Below are positions 9,581 to 18,833 of a DNA stretch of 20,646 bases, piece by piece. Under the pieces are notes generated by a model that worked only from the letters and a program-made list of their open reading frames with translations, ran no database searches and was not told the DNA's origin. Positions within the stretch are counted from its first letter, which is position 1; each line of letters begins with the position of its first letter. This DNA comes from Podila epigama (Eukaryota > Mortierellomycota > Mortierellomycetes > Mortierellales > Mortierellaceae), in assembly GCA_015679605.1 (NCBI GenBank), contig JAAAVE010000372.1, positions 361-21,006 of the forward strand. Reading direction: 5' to 3'. A program made the translations under genes and the position numbers.

Positions 9581-12500
9581 ATGCGTGGACATTCCAAGGA
9601 ATCCGACGCTTATTCAGACATGAACATCCCTCTTACATCCAATGAGGGCCAGTTTGGTGGCAGCTACGACAATCATCACTTTAGCAACAACAACAGCAAT
9701 ACTAGCCTAGACTCGCACAACCCCTACCGCTCTGGTGACAACATCCCCTTGAGAGACGCTGGCCACCAGAAGCAGCCGTCATCCACAAAGATCCACAAGG
9801 CACCGACAGCCTTCTCGACCTTTATCTCCAACTTTACAGGTCAATCCAATGCGAATCAGGAGGGGATCCGTATCATCTACCTGAACAACCCGGAACGCAA
9901 CGCCCAGAACAAGTACCTGCACAACCGCATCTCGACTTCAAAGTACAACTACTTTACCTTCTTGCCAAAGTTCTTGTATGAGCAGTTCTCCAAGTATGCC
10001 AACGTCTTTTTCTTGTTCACAGCATGTATCCAGGTAAACTTGGAGTTTTATTATTATTATTATTCATGTTTCTTTTATTTTTACTGTTACGCTCGCTCTC
10101 TGACTGTCTTTGACGCAAAGGTCATGGTCATTTGTTTCGTTTTCACTATTACAAAAAAGAGTTTGTTCTCACAGCCTTTTCTTCCTTTTTTTGTCGTAAC
10201 ATACAAATATAACATTGTTAGCAAATCCCCAATGTGTCGCCTACGTCCAGATTTACCACTGCGGTGCCCTTGGCCATGGTGCTCTTTGCTACCGCTGTCA
10301 AGGAGGTCATGGAGGACTATGTACGTGAATATCAGTCTTTTCTTTTTTTTTCTTACTGGATCCTATCGTGACCCATGTACATACCATATGTATATGAAGA
10401 TATACATACACAACACAATCGAATCAGCTCATCCTAAATCATGCACACACTATGTCATAGAAACGCCATGCTTCGGATAATGAGACGAATGCAAGAACAT
10501 CCAAGGTTCTTCAAGGAAACACATTCGTTCCCAGGGCTTGGCATTCGATCAAGGTCGGAGATATTGTCCGTGTTGAAGGAGGCGAGCCATTCCCAGCCGA
10601 TCTGGTGCTCCTCAGTTCATCAGAACCAGAGGGCATGTGTTATATTGAGACTAGTAACTTGGACGGGTAAGTCCCTCATCCTTTTTTTTTTTTGTCCTGT
10701 CCTGTCCATATTCTTCCACCCCCATGAGCCATTGAAAAAACGAGTTACAGCCCACAAAAAAAAGCGCATGTGGCCTCTTTTTCCTTCGCCCACATGGGCC
10801 ATGCAGTGACTGACTGCAGGGCGTTTTTGTATTTTTTTTTTTGCATCGTTGGGCTGCACAGCCTCAAGCTATAAACACATCATACACAACGCACAGCACA
10901 CCACACGTACGCACTCACATTTACCGACAAACTGACTTTTTACATCAAGAAAATACACACAACACACATCACACACAACAACATACACAACAACACAACA
11001 ACACGACACTGCCTTCTGACCTACCTCCTTTTTTTTTGTTTTTATAATTATTCCTCCTCTTCTTTCCACTTGACTGGTTGTCATTGCCCATCTTGATAGA
11101 GAGACCAACTTGAAGATTAAGCAGGCACTTCCAGAGACAGTGCACCTTCTGACGCCACTCGATGTGTCGTACTTGGGTGGCTGTATTCGTTCAGAACAGC
11201 CCAACAATAGCCTCTACACATTCGAGGGCACTCTCCTCATGAACAGCACACAAGGCACCACCAAGGAGCTCCCACTGGACCCTACACAAATCCTCCTTCG
11301 AGTAAGTTTCTGTCTCTCTCTTTCACATTCACTTCACTTGGCTGTCACCAGGCGATTGCTATTATTATTATTATTATCCATCGTCATCTACAGCCGCAAC
11401 TCACCTACAAGCCCTCTTTCTTACACAATCTACACATGTTATGCTACTGTTTCTAGGGCGCACAACTCCGCAACACGCGCTGGATCTATGGTGTTGTCAT
11501 CTTTACAGGACATGAATCCAAGTTGATGAGAAACGCTTCCGCAACACCCATCAAACGTACCTCGATCGAAAAGATGACCAACATTCAAATCATCTTTTTG
11601 TTCTGCATCTTGCTTGCCATGTCCGTAGCCAGTGCTCTCGGCAACATGGTCATCACCAACAAGAACCTGGTCCAACTCTCATACATTGACGCCAAAACAT
11701 CCTCTTGGGCTGACTTTGGATTGAACATTCTCACATTCCTGATTCTGTACAACAACTTGATCCCTATCTCACTGATGGTCACTATGGAGGTAGTCAAGTT
11801 CTGGCAAGCACAGCTCATCAACTCGGATTTGGACATGTATTATGAAAAGACTGACACACCTGCTTTGGCTCGTACATCGTCACTCGTCGAAGAACTTGGT
11901 CAAATCGAGTACATCTTTTCAGACAAGACTGGTACTCTGACCTGTAACGAGATGGAATTCCGTCAGTGCTCCATTGGTGGTCTTGCTTATGCTGACGCAG
12001 TCGAGGATGGCAAACAAGCTCGGATTGAGGATGGAGTCGAAGTGGGAGTGCATGATTTCAAACAGCTGGATTCTAATCTTCGTAACCATCCTACCAGCAA
12101 CGTCATTGATGAGTTCTTGACCCTCCTTGCTGTCTGTCACACTGTCATTCCAGAGCGTCAAGAAAACAACCCTGATGGTAAGTTGTTTTTTAGCTCTTTT
12201 TATTATTATTATTATTATTACTTTTTATTCATTTTTAAAGGGAATCAAGGGAAAATCTCAACTTTTCCTTGTGCAAACAGCCTACAATCATGTCTTGGGC
12301 ATCGCCTAAGGGAGAGGCACAGAGTGTATATGCGTGAAAAGTCTGTGGCGAGAAACACAAAAAACAAACCTTTGAATCATTCCTTCATCTTTACTACTAG
12401 AAATCGTATACCAGGCATCGTCTCCTGATGAGGGTGCTTTGGTCTCTGGAGCAGCATTGATGGGCTACAAATTCACCACGCGTCGACCCCGTTCCGTCAA

Positions 12501-14681
12501 CATTCAGGTTGGACGTCATGATTTGGAATATGAGGTGTTGAACGTGTGCGAGTTCAACTCGACCAGGAAGCGCATGTCAACAATTGTCCGTGGACCAGAT
12601 GGCAAGATTAAGCTATACTGCAAGGGCGCTGATACCGTCATTCTTGAACGTTTGGGATCTCAAAATGAGTTTGTTGAGAACACGATGCAACACTTGGAAG
12701 ACTATGCTACAGAGGGTCTCCGTACTCTGTGCATTGCCATGCGTGAGATCCCCGAGCAAGAGTACCAGAACTGGGTCCAGATCTACGATCGTGCCGCTAC
12801 AACCATTCAGAACCGTGGCGAGGAACTCGACAAGGCTGCTGAGCTTATTGAAAAGAACCTCTTCCTCTTGGGCGCAACTGCGATTGAAGATAAGCTTCAG
12901 GATGGTGTCCCCGAAACCATCCACACTCTTCAGCAGGCTGGTATCAAGGTTTGGGTTTTGACCGGCGATCGTCAGGAGACCGCCATCAACATTGGATATA
13001 GTTGCAAGTTGATCCAGGAAGACATGTCGCTGATCATTTGCAACGAACAGACTCACTGGGAGACCAAGGAGTTTTTGGAGAACAAGGTCAAGGCCATCAA
13101 ATCGACTATGCAGCGCGGCGATGACATTGAGCCTCTTGCCCTGATCATTGACGGCAAGACACTCGGATTCGCTCTTGAGAAGGATATCGAAAAGGTGTTT
13201 TTGGAGCTTGCCTGTCTGTGCAAGGCCGTGGTGTGCTGCCGTGTGTCGCCTCTTCAAAAGGCTTTGGTCGTGAAGTTGGTCAAGCGTAACTTGAAGGCGA
13301 TTCTACTTGCTATCGGAGACGGTGCCAATGATGTGTCCATGATTCAGGCTGCTCATGTCGGTGTCGGTATTTCCGGTCTTGAGGGTCTTCAGGCTGCCCG
13401 TTCTGCAGATTTTGCCATCTCTCAGTTCCGTTATCTGAAAAAGTTGCTGCTCGTGCACGGTGCTTGGAGTTATCAGCGTCTGAGTAAGCTGATTCTGTTC
13501 AGTTTCTACAAGAACATTTGTCTGTATACCACCCAGTTCTGGTACGCCTTTTACAATGGCTTCTCGGGTCAAACTGTGTACGAGTCCTGGACGATTTCGC
13601 TCTACAACGTTGCCTTGACAGTCCTGCCGCCCTTGTCTCTTGGTATCTTTGACCAGTATGTCAGTGCCAGGATGCTGGACCGATATCCTCAGATGTACAT
13701 GCTTGGACAAAAGAGTGAATTTGTAAGTTTTTTTTTATTATTGTTGTTGAGTCTATCTGGAGGTGTGCTTGTGTGTTTTAATGCAATAGCTGACACAAAG
13801 TGAATCTATCTACAACTCTCTCTCTATTTTAGTTCAACGTCAAGACCTTCTGGGGCTGGGCATCAAACGCCATCTACCACTCGGTCGTCATCTTTTTCGT
13901 GTGCGCCTTCATTTTCAAGAATGACTTGATCATGACAGATGGTATCATTGGAGGAGCATGGATCATGAGTGTCACTCTTTATACTGCTGTATTGGCCACT
14001 GTCTTGTTGAAAGCAGCATTGATCACAGAGTAATGATTCATTTCGCGTGTTTGTCTTGTGTGTGTCTTTTTGTCGTCTTTCTTCAAGGCTAACTAATGTT
14101 CTCTTTCTATTATTTTTTTTTCCAGTCTCTGGACAAAGTACGCTTATATCTCGATTCCCGGCTCCATGGTGTTCTGGATGGGATTCTTCCCACTGTTTGC
14201 CATTATTGGCGCCAAGGTGTCCTTGACTCCAGAGTATGCGGGCATTGTTGGACCTCTTTACAGTCAACCTGTCTTTTGGTTGACCATCATCTTGCTGCCT
14301 CTGTTTTGTAACCTACGCGACTTTACATACAAATAGTAAGTCTATCTGCTTTATTCTGTATTCAGAGGAAACGTGTGAATGAGAATGTAGCTTCGATACC
14401 TGAAAGTGTAATGAAACTAACACGTTAAAAAAATCCAACTGAAACGATTTAGCATCAAGCGCACATTCTTCCCAAGGACATACCACTATGTGCAAGAGAT
14501 CCAGAAGCTCAACATTCCCGATTACCGCCCAAGAATGGAGCGGTTCCGCAAGGCAGTCCACAAGGTGCGCAATATCCAACGTCTTCGTCGCAACCGTGGA
14601 TTTGCTTTCTCTCAGAACGAATCGGGTACAGCCAACTTGATTCGCGCCTACGATACCACAGCTCAGAAGCCATTGGGTTAG
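9581..14681 (+). CDS. DRS2: P4-type phospholipid-transporting ATPase (Drs2/ATP8A class flippase), nine exons
   Basis: Predicted 1212-aa lipid flippase that uses ATP to move aminophospholipids from the outer or lumenal to the cytosolic leaflet of trans-Golgi/endosomal membranes, normally with a Cdc50 partner. Exons: 9581-10033, 10222-10320, 10461-10666, 11100-11301, 11457-12177, 12401-13722, 13833-14029, 14126-14335 and 14453-14681; all GT-AG, in frame. Order: Asn/Ser-rich cytosolic tail (1-about 130); TM1 about 135-151; TM2 about 163-181; actuator loop DGET 252-255; TM3 about 363-382; TM4 with PISL 423-426; phosphorylation motif DKTGTLT at Asp476; SSPDEGA in the nucleotide-binding domain; KGAD 635-638; TGDR from 748; GDGANDVSM from 866; then six C-terminal membrane segments and a short basic tail. 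IPNVSPTSRFTT after TM1 is typical of the Drs2 class and favours it over Dnf-type flippases. Introns are 96-433 nt and several carry ATT microsatellites. Start choice: first ATG of the long first exon. Confidence 0.94.
10667..11099 (+). other. Unusually long third intron of the P4-ATPase gene
   Basis: At 433 nt this is two to four times longer than the other introns here. It holds T-runs, a short hairpin with TGCAGT/ACTGCA arms near 10803-10819 and a CA/CAACA-rich stretch at about 10870-11010. The donor GTAAGT follows LDG and the acceptor ATAG precedes the rest of DGET, which fixes both ends. I see no C/D or H/ACA snoRNA signature in it. Confidence 0.8.
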
Positions 14682-15010
14682 AGAAGGGGAATTGCAGGTT
14701 TTCCTTTTCCTTTTCCTTTTTTTCTTTTTTCTTTTTTTTTCTCTTTTTTAGTTGATTTTAGATATAGCAGAGGTCTTTATTATTTTTTTTTATCTACACT
14801 TTTAGGAAAATGGATATTTGTTATTAAATGGTTTTTTTTATGCTTTTAATCTTATGGACTCCTGTTTCTTAATCGTACACAATTTGCTATATGCATTGAC
14901 ACACAAAGTTGAACGTCGATGGTTTTGTACATATTAAAGATGAGTGGGGAGAAGAAAGCAAAAATAAAGTAAGGGGGATTGATCTTATCTGTTCAGAAGA
15001 TGGCCATGTT
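14682..15010. other. Convergent 3' region between the P4-ATPase and small-protein copy A
   Basis: Both flanking genes end here. The P4-ATPase side begins with a pyrimidine-rich stretch (about 14698-14760, with TTTTCC repeats), followed by AT-rich sequence. An AATAAA hexamer on the plus strand sits at 14963-14968, rather far from the stop. I find no gene and no clear poly(A) signal for copy A. Confidence 0.6.
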
Positions 15011-15244
15011 TTATCCTTGCATTTCATAGCCAACAAAAGACTTGTTCATGGCCATTTCAAGGACTTGTTCAGGGGTCAAGGTCTTGGACTGGCGGTCCTT
15101 TGGTGTGGGGGGTTCCAAAAATGAACAGAGCCCCTGGCCGCGAGGAGATTTCGTAGAAGGAGTATCAGTGGCCATCTGGTTCTTGGAATCAATCTTGTTC
15201 TTGGGATCAATCTTGTTCTTGGAAGACTTGAAGAAGAAAGGCAT
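15011..15244 (-). CDS. Small uncharacterised protein, family copy A (77 aa)
   Basis: I do not recognise this protein. It is the most divergent intact member of a small-protein family in this window. It starts MPFFFKSSKNK, parallel to MSLFKSSKNK in copy B, and has KTLTPEQVLEMAMNKS near its C-terminus, parallel to KTITPEQALSKALNSS in copy C. It lacks the GGP-x-V-x-RPVM tail and ends VGYEMQG. An internal KNKID repeat comes from an 18-nt DNA tandem repeat (15188-15223). No signal peptide, membrane helix or cysteine-rich pattern is seen. The promoter has TATAAAAT at 15417-15424 and a CATATCAACAACAACTC-like block downstream of it, matching the other copies. That shared promoter and the paralogy are the reasons for calling such a short frame. 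Function unknown. Confidence 0.75.
   Translation of the reverse strand: MPFFFKSSKNKIDPKNKIDSKNQMATDTPSTKSPRGQGLCSFLEPPTPKDRQSKTLTPEQVLEMAMNKSFVGYEMQG
15188..15223 (-). repeat. 18-nt tandem repeat inside copy A
   Basis: Two complete copies of an ATCAATCTTGTTCTTGG-type unit (plus-strand reading), with a third partial unit to the left (from about 15174). They encode the in-frame KNKID duplication in the variable linker of copy A. Confidence 0.85.
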
Positions 15245-15359
15245 GGTAGGAATTACTTTTTGTGGGGCGGTGGGGTTTCTTTTTATGTTGAGATGTATCG
15301 AGTTGTGTAGGATTTGTGTCGAGCTATGAAGAGCTGTAGCGCGTTATGTGTGGAACTGC

Positions 15360-15424
15360 TGTGTTGAGTTGTTGTTGATATGAAGAATAAAAAAAGTATG
15401 ATCTTGGCCGGGGGATATTTTATA
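15360..15424 (-). promoter_or_regulatory. Core promoter of copy A (TATA box and initiator-like block)
   Basis: The minus strand shows TATAAAAT at 15417-15424, then a T-run and CATATCAACAACAACTC about 45 nt downstream, followed by a CAACACAGC-rich leader. The same order occurs before copies B, C and D. The block probably marks the transcription start; this is inferred from conservation, not measured. Confidence 0.6.
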
Positions 15425-15481
15425 CATTTTTTCGACAGGCTGCGCCAGTCCTAGAAACCAGGAACGATGGTGGATTAAAGC

Positions 15482-15555
15482 ATTCACGCTTTGACACAAA
15501 GTCCATTGGAGTCATGGAGATGGACCATCCTCCAGTCTTTGTGCTAAGAGTGAAT
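15482..15555. repeat. Long imperfect inverted repeat (hairpin)
   Basis: The left arm 15482-15517 pairs with the right arm 15525-15555 around a loop of about 7 nt. Shared arm segments include ATTCAC, CACAAAG and TGGAG-x-ATGG, with a few mismatches and small bulges. It lies about 60-130 bp upstream of the TATA box of copy A. It could be a small inverted-repeat element, a hairpin RNA or a regulatory site. Confidence 0.6.
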
Positions 15556-15668
15556 CGATCTAAACGTTTTTAATTTTCGTGTTCCCAATGATGTCAACTT
15601 GGGAATTCAAAAAAAAGCGGCGTTGACTTTGTGCCCCGCATTTTTTTTTTTTAAAAATCCATTGATCC

Positions 15669-15886
15669 ATGTCGTCCATAACCGTGCGCAAGACGACGCG
15701 TGAAAATCAAAAGAGCATAGGCCATAGCACCAATTCACTCCAGTCATATACTCCCCCACCTCGACTCCTCGTTCATCCATGCAGGCATTCTAGAATAAAT
15801 GGCCAGCAGAGCAAGACTACGACCCAATGAGCCCTGAACAAGTCCTCGATATGGCCCAAAACGCGTCGTCTAGCTGCCGTCTCTGA
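15669..15886 (+). pseudogene. Decayed fifth copy (psi-E) of the small-protein family
   Basis: Family-specific stretches survive in order but in alternating frames. From the ATG at 15669, one frame gives an NSLQSYTPPPR-like linker. A second frame gives TPRSSMQA (15764-15787), then a stop at 15791. The first frame resumes with NGQQSKTTT, and the second ends with SPEQVLDMAQNASS (about 15830-15871) before a stop at 15884. These match TPRSSMQA in copy D, QQTKTITPEQAL in copy C and TPEQVLEMA in copy A. The sequence after the stop (GAACAGCACACAAACCC) also resembles the 3' flank of copy D. Several frameshifts and an in-frame stop make a working protein unlikely. The start of the N-terminal region is poorly preserved, so the left boundary is approximate. 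Confidence 0.7.
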
Positions 15887-15991
15887 ACAGCACACAAACC
15901 CCCTTAAACATCTCGAGATATCGTGGCAAAAATTGTCAAGATAATGTGGCTTTTTTTGCCACCCATTCGTCCTCGTAACAAAAAGTCATCT

Positions 15992-16030
15992 TTCACCTCC
16001 ATTCTTCACCTCCATTCTTCATCTCCATTC
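15992..16030 (+). repeat. Three 13-nt tandem repeats in the F-box gene leader
   Basis: Three units of TTCACCTCCATTC (the third with one change) end 22 nt before the F-box ATG. They are a small pyrimidine-rich repeat in the probable 5' UTR. Confidence 0.85.
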
Positions 16031-16052
16031 ACAGTTCAAGATCCCATTTGAC

Positions 16053-17885
16053 ATGGCGACTGACGCGACATTGCCTGTTGAGGTATACACTACATTGTTC
16101 AGCTTCGCTGATCGAGCAGTCTTGGCTCGATGCGCAAGAGTAAGCCGACTATGGAACACTATCAGCACACCGATACTCTGGCGCACCATTAGCATCACAC
16201 AACACACAACTTTAAAAAAGTTCGAGGAGCCCTGTGTGCGGGCAGCTCTTGTGAAGAATGCCCGATTCGTCCGAGTGTTTGAAACCGCATATCTTGGCAT
16301 CGTGGACTGGCTGTTCATGCCACAACCGCTACCTTCATCATCCACTGGAGACAGTCTGGTCACTCTGCAGGACGACTCTGCTCTAGCCTGCATCTTTTCG
16401 AACCTGACAGCCCTCCGAATCAATGATATTTTCTGCAGGAATTCCCCCCCTTTTCTTTCTTCAGAGTGTTCCATATGGCAAGGAACGAATGAGGAGTTAC
16501 AGTCGTTGTTCATCTGTCTTATCATGAACAATCCAGACCTACAACACGTTTCATTACGCACTGTCTTATCAAAATACGAGGATCTTTTAAAGGCCTTCTC
16601 GGCCATCTCCCTACCAAAACTGGAGACACTCAAGCTTTTTCCAGAAGGTTCGCCACATGACAACCATCCTCTCGCTCCAAAATTACAGTTACAAACCGCG
16701 CGTTGCTTTCTCGAGACCCTTAGCAAGACAATACGCCATGTGAACGTTTTCCTCGACATTGACCCGTTTCATATGGAATCCATCCAAGGCCAAAAAAACA
16801 GGACCTGCATTCATCATCCCGCACTAGAGTCCTTTGAAATATACGGAAATCTAGCCGACATGGGGGAACAGCTCTTGGTAGAGTTTTTCAAAACCTGTGG
16901 CCCAAACCTGAACCATATCAACATTCCTGGTATGAAGCATATTCTCCTCCCGAATTTGTTCCGTGCTCTCAAGGAGGCAAATGCCATCGTGACATCGACT
17001 CTCGACTTGCGCTTCGAACAGATCCAAGAAGATAACGATATATCCTCCATAATTGGTCTCTCGACAACTTGGAGCGAGATTTATTTGAGCGATCAAGGAT
17101 ATGCTAGCGCGCTCACTGCGCGTGCGATCGCGGCGAATGGCCAAGACCTCCAGGAGCTCGATATTATTGGATGCCCCAGAATTGATAGCGCCAACTTGCA
17201 ACAAATTCTTTGTCATACTTTTCAGCTCAAGCGTCTGCATGCCGGCTGTACAATTGCACCACATATGCTCGGCAATCCATTCCTATGTGCTTCGGATGTT
17301 GCTGCATCGTCATGGGTGTGCTTGGATCTGCAAGAGTTTGTTGTCAACATTGAGGGTGTACCTCGACCTGATCTCAAAACAGGACATGACACGCCACGAT
17401 TGAGGAGACTATTGGACGAAGGAACTATCGAGGAAAGTCATGCGATCCAGAGACGTGTTCTCAGACAGTTGGGTGCACTCAAGTCACTTAAGCGTTTATG
17501 TCTGGGGCATCCGTTGGTCCAGTATAAGCGACACATTTATCAAGCCCAAAGTGAATTTCTACGTCTTCAAGACTTTTACTACCAGGTGTCATGTCTAGAG
17601 ATGAGTCTCGATAGCGGACTGGATCAACTTGTAGAGTTGAAGGACCTTGAGGAGCTTCATGTCACTGGAATGGCACATCGCATCGGCGTGGATGAACTTG
17701 AATGGATGTTGCTCCACTGGCCCAAACTCAAAAGACTCGCTGGTCTGTTTCACTCCCAGCATAAGATTTTAGAGCCCAATGTAGCGGTTTGGCTTCAAGA
17801 ACGGAGGCCAGTATGGGCTGAAGAGTATCTTGTTAAAGACTATTTCACAGACGAATCTAGAACTTTGAGGAGGCAAAAATTTTAA
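16053..17885 (+). CDS. F-box / leucine-rich-repeat-like protein, intronless
   Basis: Predicted 610-aa F-box protein. Residues about 7-48 (LPVEVYTTLFSFADRAVL... WRTISI) fit the F-box fold, which binds Skp1 and brings substrates to an SCF ubiquitin ligase. The rest reads as degenerate leucine-rich repeats, with recurring units such as LPKLETLKLFP, LQELDIIGCPRI, LKSLKRLCLG, LKDLEELHVTG and LKRLAGLF; this part normally recognises the target. No membrane segment or signal peptide is seen. It is a single open frame with no introns, unlike the three genes to its left, which suggests a different history. Start choice: the first ATG, four codons before the F-box begins. It lies between psi-E and copy B of the small-protein family; whether that is functional or accidental is unknown. 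The target is unknown. F-box/LRR genes of this type are numerous in Mortierella-like fungi (general knowledge, not checked here). Confidence 0.85.
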   Translation: MATDATLPVEVYTTLFSFADRAVLARCARVSRLWNTISTPILWRTISITQHTTLKKFEEPCVRAALVKNARFVRVFETAYLGIVDWLFMPQPLPSSSTGDSLVTLQDDSALACIFSNLTALRINDIFCRNSPPFLSSECSIWQGTNEELQSLFICLIMNNPDLQHVSLRTVLSKYEDLLKAFSAISLPKLETLKLFPEGSPHDNHPLAPKLQLQTARCFLETLSKTIRHVNVFLDIDPFHMESIQGQKNRTCIHHPALESFEIYGNLADMGEQLLVEFFKTCGPNLNHINIPGMKHILLPNLFRALKEANAIVTSTLDLRFEQIQEDNDISSIIGLSTTWSEIYLSDQGYASALTARAIAANGQDLQELDIIGCPRIDSANLQQILCHTFQLKRLHAGCTIAPHMLGNPFLCASDVAASSWVCLDLQEFVVNIEGVPRPDLKTGHDTPRLRRLLDEGTIEESHAIQRRVLRQLGALKSLKRLCLGHPLVQYKRHIYQAQSEFLRLQDFYYQVSCLEMSLDSGLDQLVELKDLEELHVTGMAHRIGVDELEWMLLHWPKLKRLAGLFHSQHKILEPNVAVWLQERRPVWAEEYLVKDYFTDESRTLRRQKF

Positions 17886-18139
17886 ATTTTGACATCTTTG
17901 AATTCCTCCTTTGCACCAGTAATCAAGATGTAAAGTTAGGAAGATGTTCCCCCACACAACAAGTTCTTGACCTACAAGGATGTAACCATTTTTTCTTTTT
18001 TTTTTGATGAATGCTTTTGTTTATTTTTTGTACGATGTACTGTGGTGTTGTGCAATGCAAAAAGAAAATGCAGCGTGTATGCCAGGGTATATCTGTTGTT
18101 CAATTGAGATAGAGTTTGAAAAGAGATGTCTTGCGGTTT
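17886..18139. other. Convergent 3' region between the F-box gene and copy B
   Basis: No gene is supported. On the minus strand an AATAAA hexamer sits near 18018-18028, followed by an A-rich run at about 17987-18006; this is the likely 3' end of copy B. A block around 18079-18115 (GCCAGGGTAT, then TTGAGATAGAG, plus-strand reading) is shared with the 3' flank of copy D near 20213-20250, so the duplication includes the 3' UTR. No clear poly(A) signal is visible for the F-box gene. Confidence 0.6.
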
Positions 18140-18346
18140 CTACATCACTGGACGAGAGACACTGGGGCCTCCGATGGCTGATGAGTCCATGGCCATGCGA
18201 AGGGCTTGCTCGTAGGTCTTGGTCTTGACCTGTTGGTCTTTGGGTTTCAAAGCCTGCATGGATGGTGGAGGAGTCTGAACGAGAGTGACGTTGGACGAGG
18301 AAGCAGCAGAGGCGGTCTTGTTCTTGGAGGACTTGAACAAAGACAT
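18140..18346 (-). CDS. Small uncharacterised protein, family copy B (68 aa)
   Basis: Not a protein I recognise. It starts MSLFKSSKNKTASAASSSN, has a Pro/Ser/Gln linker with VQTPPPSMQA, then KTKTYEQALRMAMDSSA and ends GGPSVSRPVM. Compared with copy D it is the same length and differs mainly in the linker. Thr-Pro of the usual TPEQAL motif is Thr-Tyr here. It is basic at the N-terminus, with no signal peptide or membrane helix. Conservation of both ends with a drifting linker, together with a nearly identical promoter in copy D (38 of 41 positions), supports a real gene. Function unknown. It is divergent from copy C across 882 bp. Confidence 0.78.
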   Translation of the reverse strand: MSLFKSSKNKTASAASSSNVTLVQTPPPSMQALKPKDQQVKTKTYEQALRMAMDSSAIGGPSVSRPVM

Positions 18347-18425
18347 GGTTGGATTGTATTTGATTCTGTTCTTTTTATTTGTTGACTGAGCTGTATTGAG
18401 TTACGCTGTGTTGCGTTGAATTGTT

Positions 18426-18466
18426 GATGTCGAAAAAAATACGCGGCAGATGAAGGTACTTTTATA
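18426..18466 (-). promoter_or_regulatory. Core promoter of copy B (TATA box and initiator-like block)
   Basis: The minus strand reads TATAAAAG (18459-18466), then a CATCTGCCGCG element, a seven-T run and CGACATCAACA, followed by a CAACGCAACACAGC leader. It matches the copy D block at 38 of 41 positions. The ATG lies about 113 nt from the TATA box. Confidence 0.7.
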
Positions 18467-18652
18467 CTTTGCTCGATCCCTGGCGCACCATAGCTGCGGC
18501 GAATGCCAAGAGTAGATCCGTGCAGTGAACGTGGTTTCTATACTTGGCAAGAGCATTAACCGTTGCGCGTTCTGTATGGGGGAACTGAGTGTACGACCAT
18601 GGATGAGCAGAGATATTCAAAGGTAAAAAAGAGCTACACAATCGAATATCGA

Positions 18653-18666
18653 CGCCACATGTGGCG
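18653..18666. promoter_or_regulatory. Perfect 14-nt palindrome with CACATGTG core
   Basis: CGCCACATGTGGCG is fully self-complementary. The CACATGTG centre is an E-box-type (CANNTG) site of the kind bound by bHLH regulators. It sits about 190 nt upstream of the copy B TATA box, in the spacer shared with copy C. Binding is inference. Confidence 0.4.
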
Positions 18667-18741
18667 GATGTCACATAATAATGAAGGAGAAAAAAACCTT
18701 AAAAACCTTAAACCTTAAAATCTCTACCAATTCGCCAAGCA

Positions 18742-18823
18742 TATCGGATAGCGTTGCCGAATGTAATGACGGCAAAAGCCTATTATTCGACAACGCCAGG
18801 GACTCTGAATAGAGTTCCCTGGC
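18742..18823. repeat. Nested inverted repeats, possible element remnant
   Basis: GCGTTGCCGAAT at about 18742-18754 is matched in reverse complement by ATTCGACAACGC at about 18785-18796. It is followed immediately by a hairpin at 18795-18823 with 12-bp arms (GCCAGGGACTCT and AGAG-T-TCCCTGGC, one bulged T) and a GAAT loop. Confidence 0.5.
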
Positions 18824-18833
18824 AAGGAAGAAT

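Larger units (their letters stand above)
15245..15668. other. Spacer between copy A and the decayed copy psi-E
   Basis: It holds the leader and promoter of copy A (to about 15424), a long imperfect hairpin (15482-15555), and an A-run/GCGG versus CCGC/T-run inverted repeat (15609-15648). The TGCCCCGCATTTTTTT stretch near 15633-15648 resembles the promoter block of copies B and D and probably belongs to psi-E. No gene is supported. Confidence 0.6.

Noticed and set aside
12613-13257. 214-codon minus-strand open frame
   Set aside because: Antisense to the nucleotide-binding domain of the P4-ATPase; a shadow of the codon bias.
18697-18720. CCTTAAA repeats as a possible internal telomere-like array
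   Set aside because: Only about three irregular units are present, and they match neither TTAGGG nor other known fungal telomere repeats.
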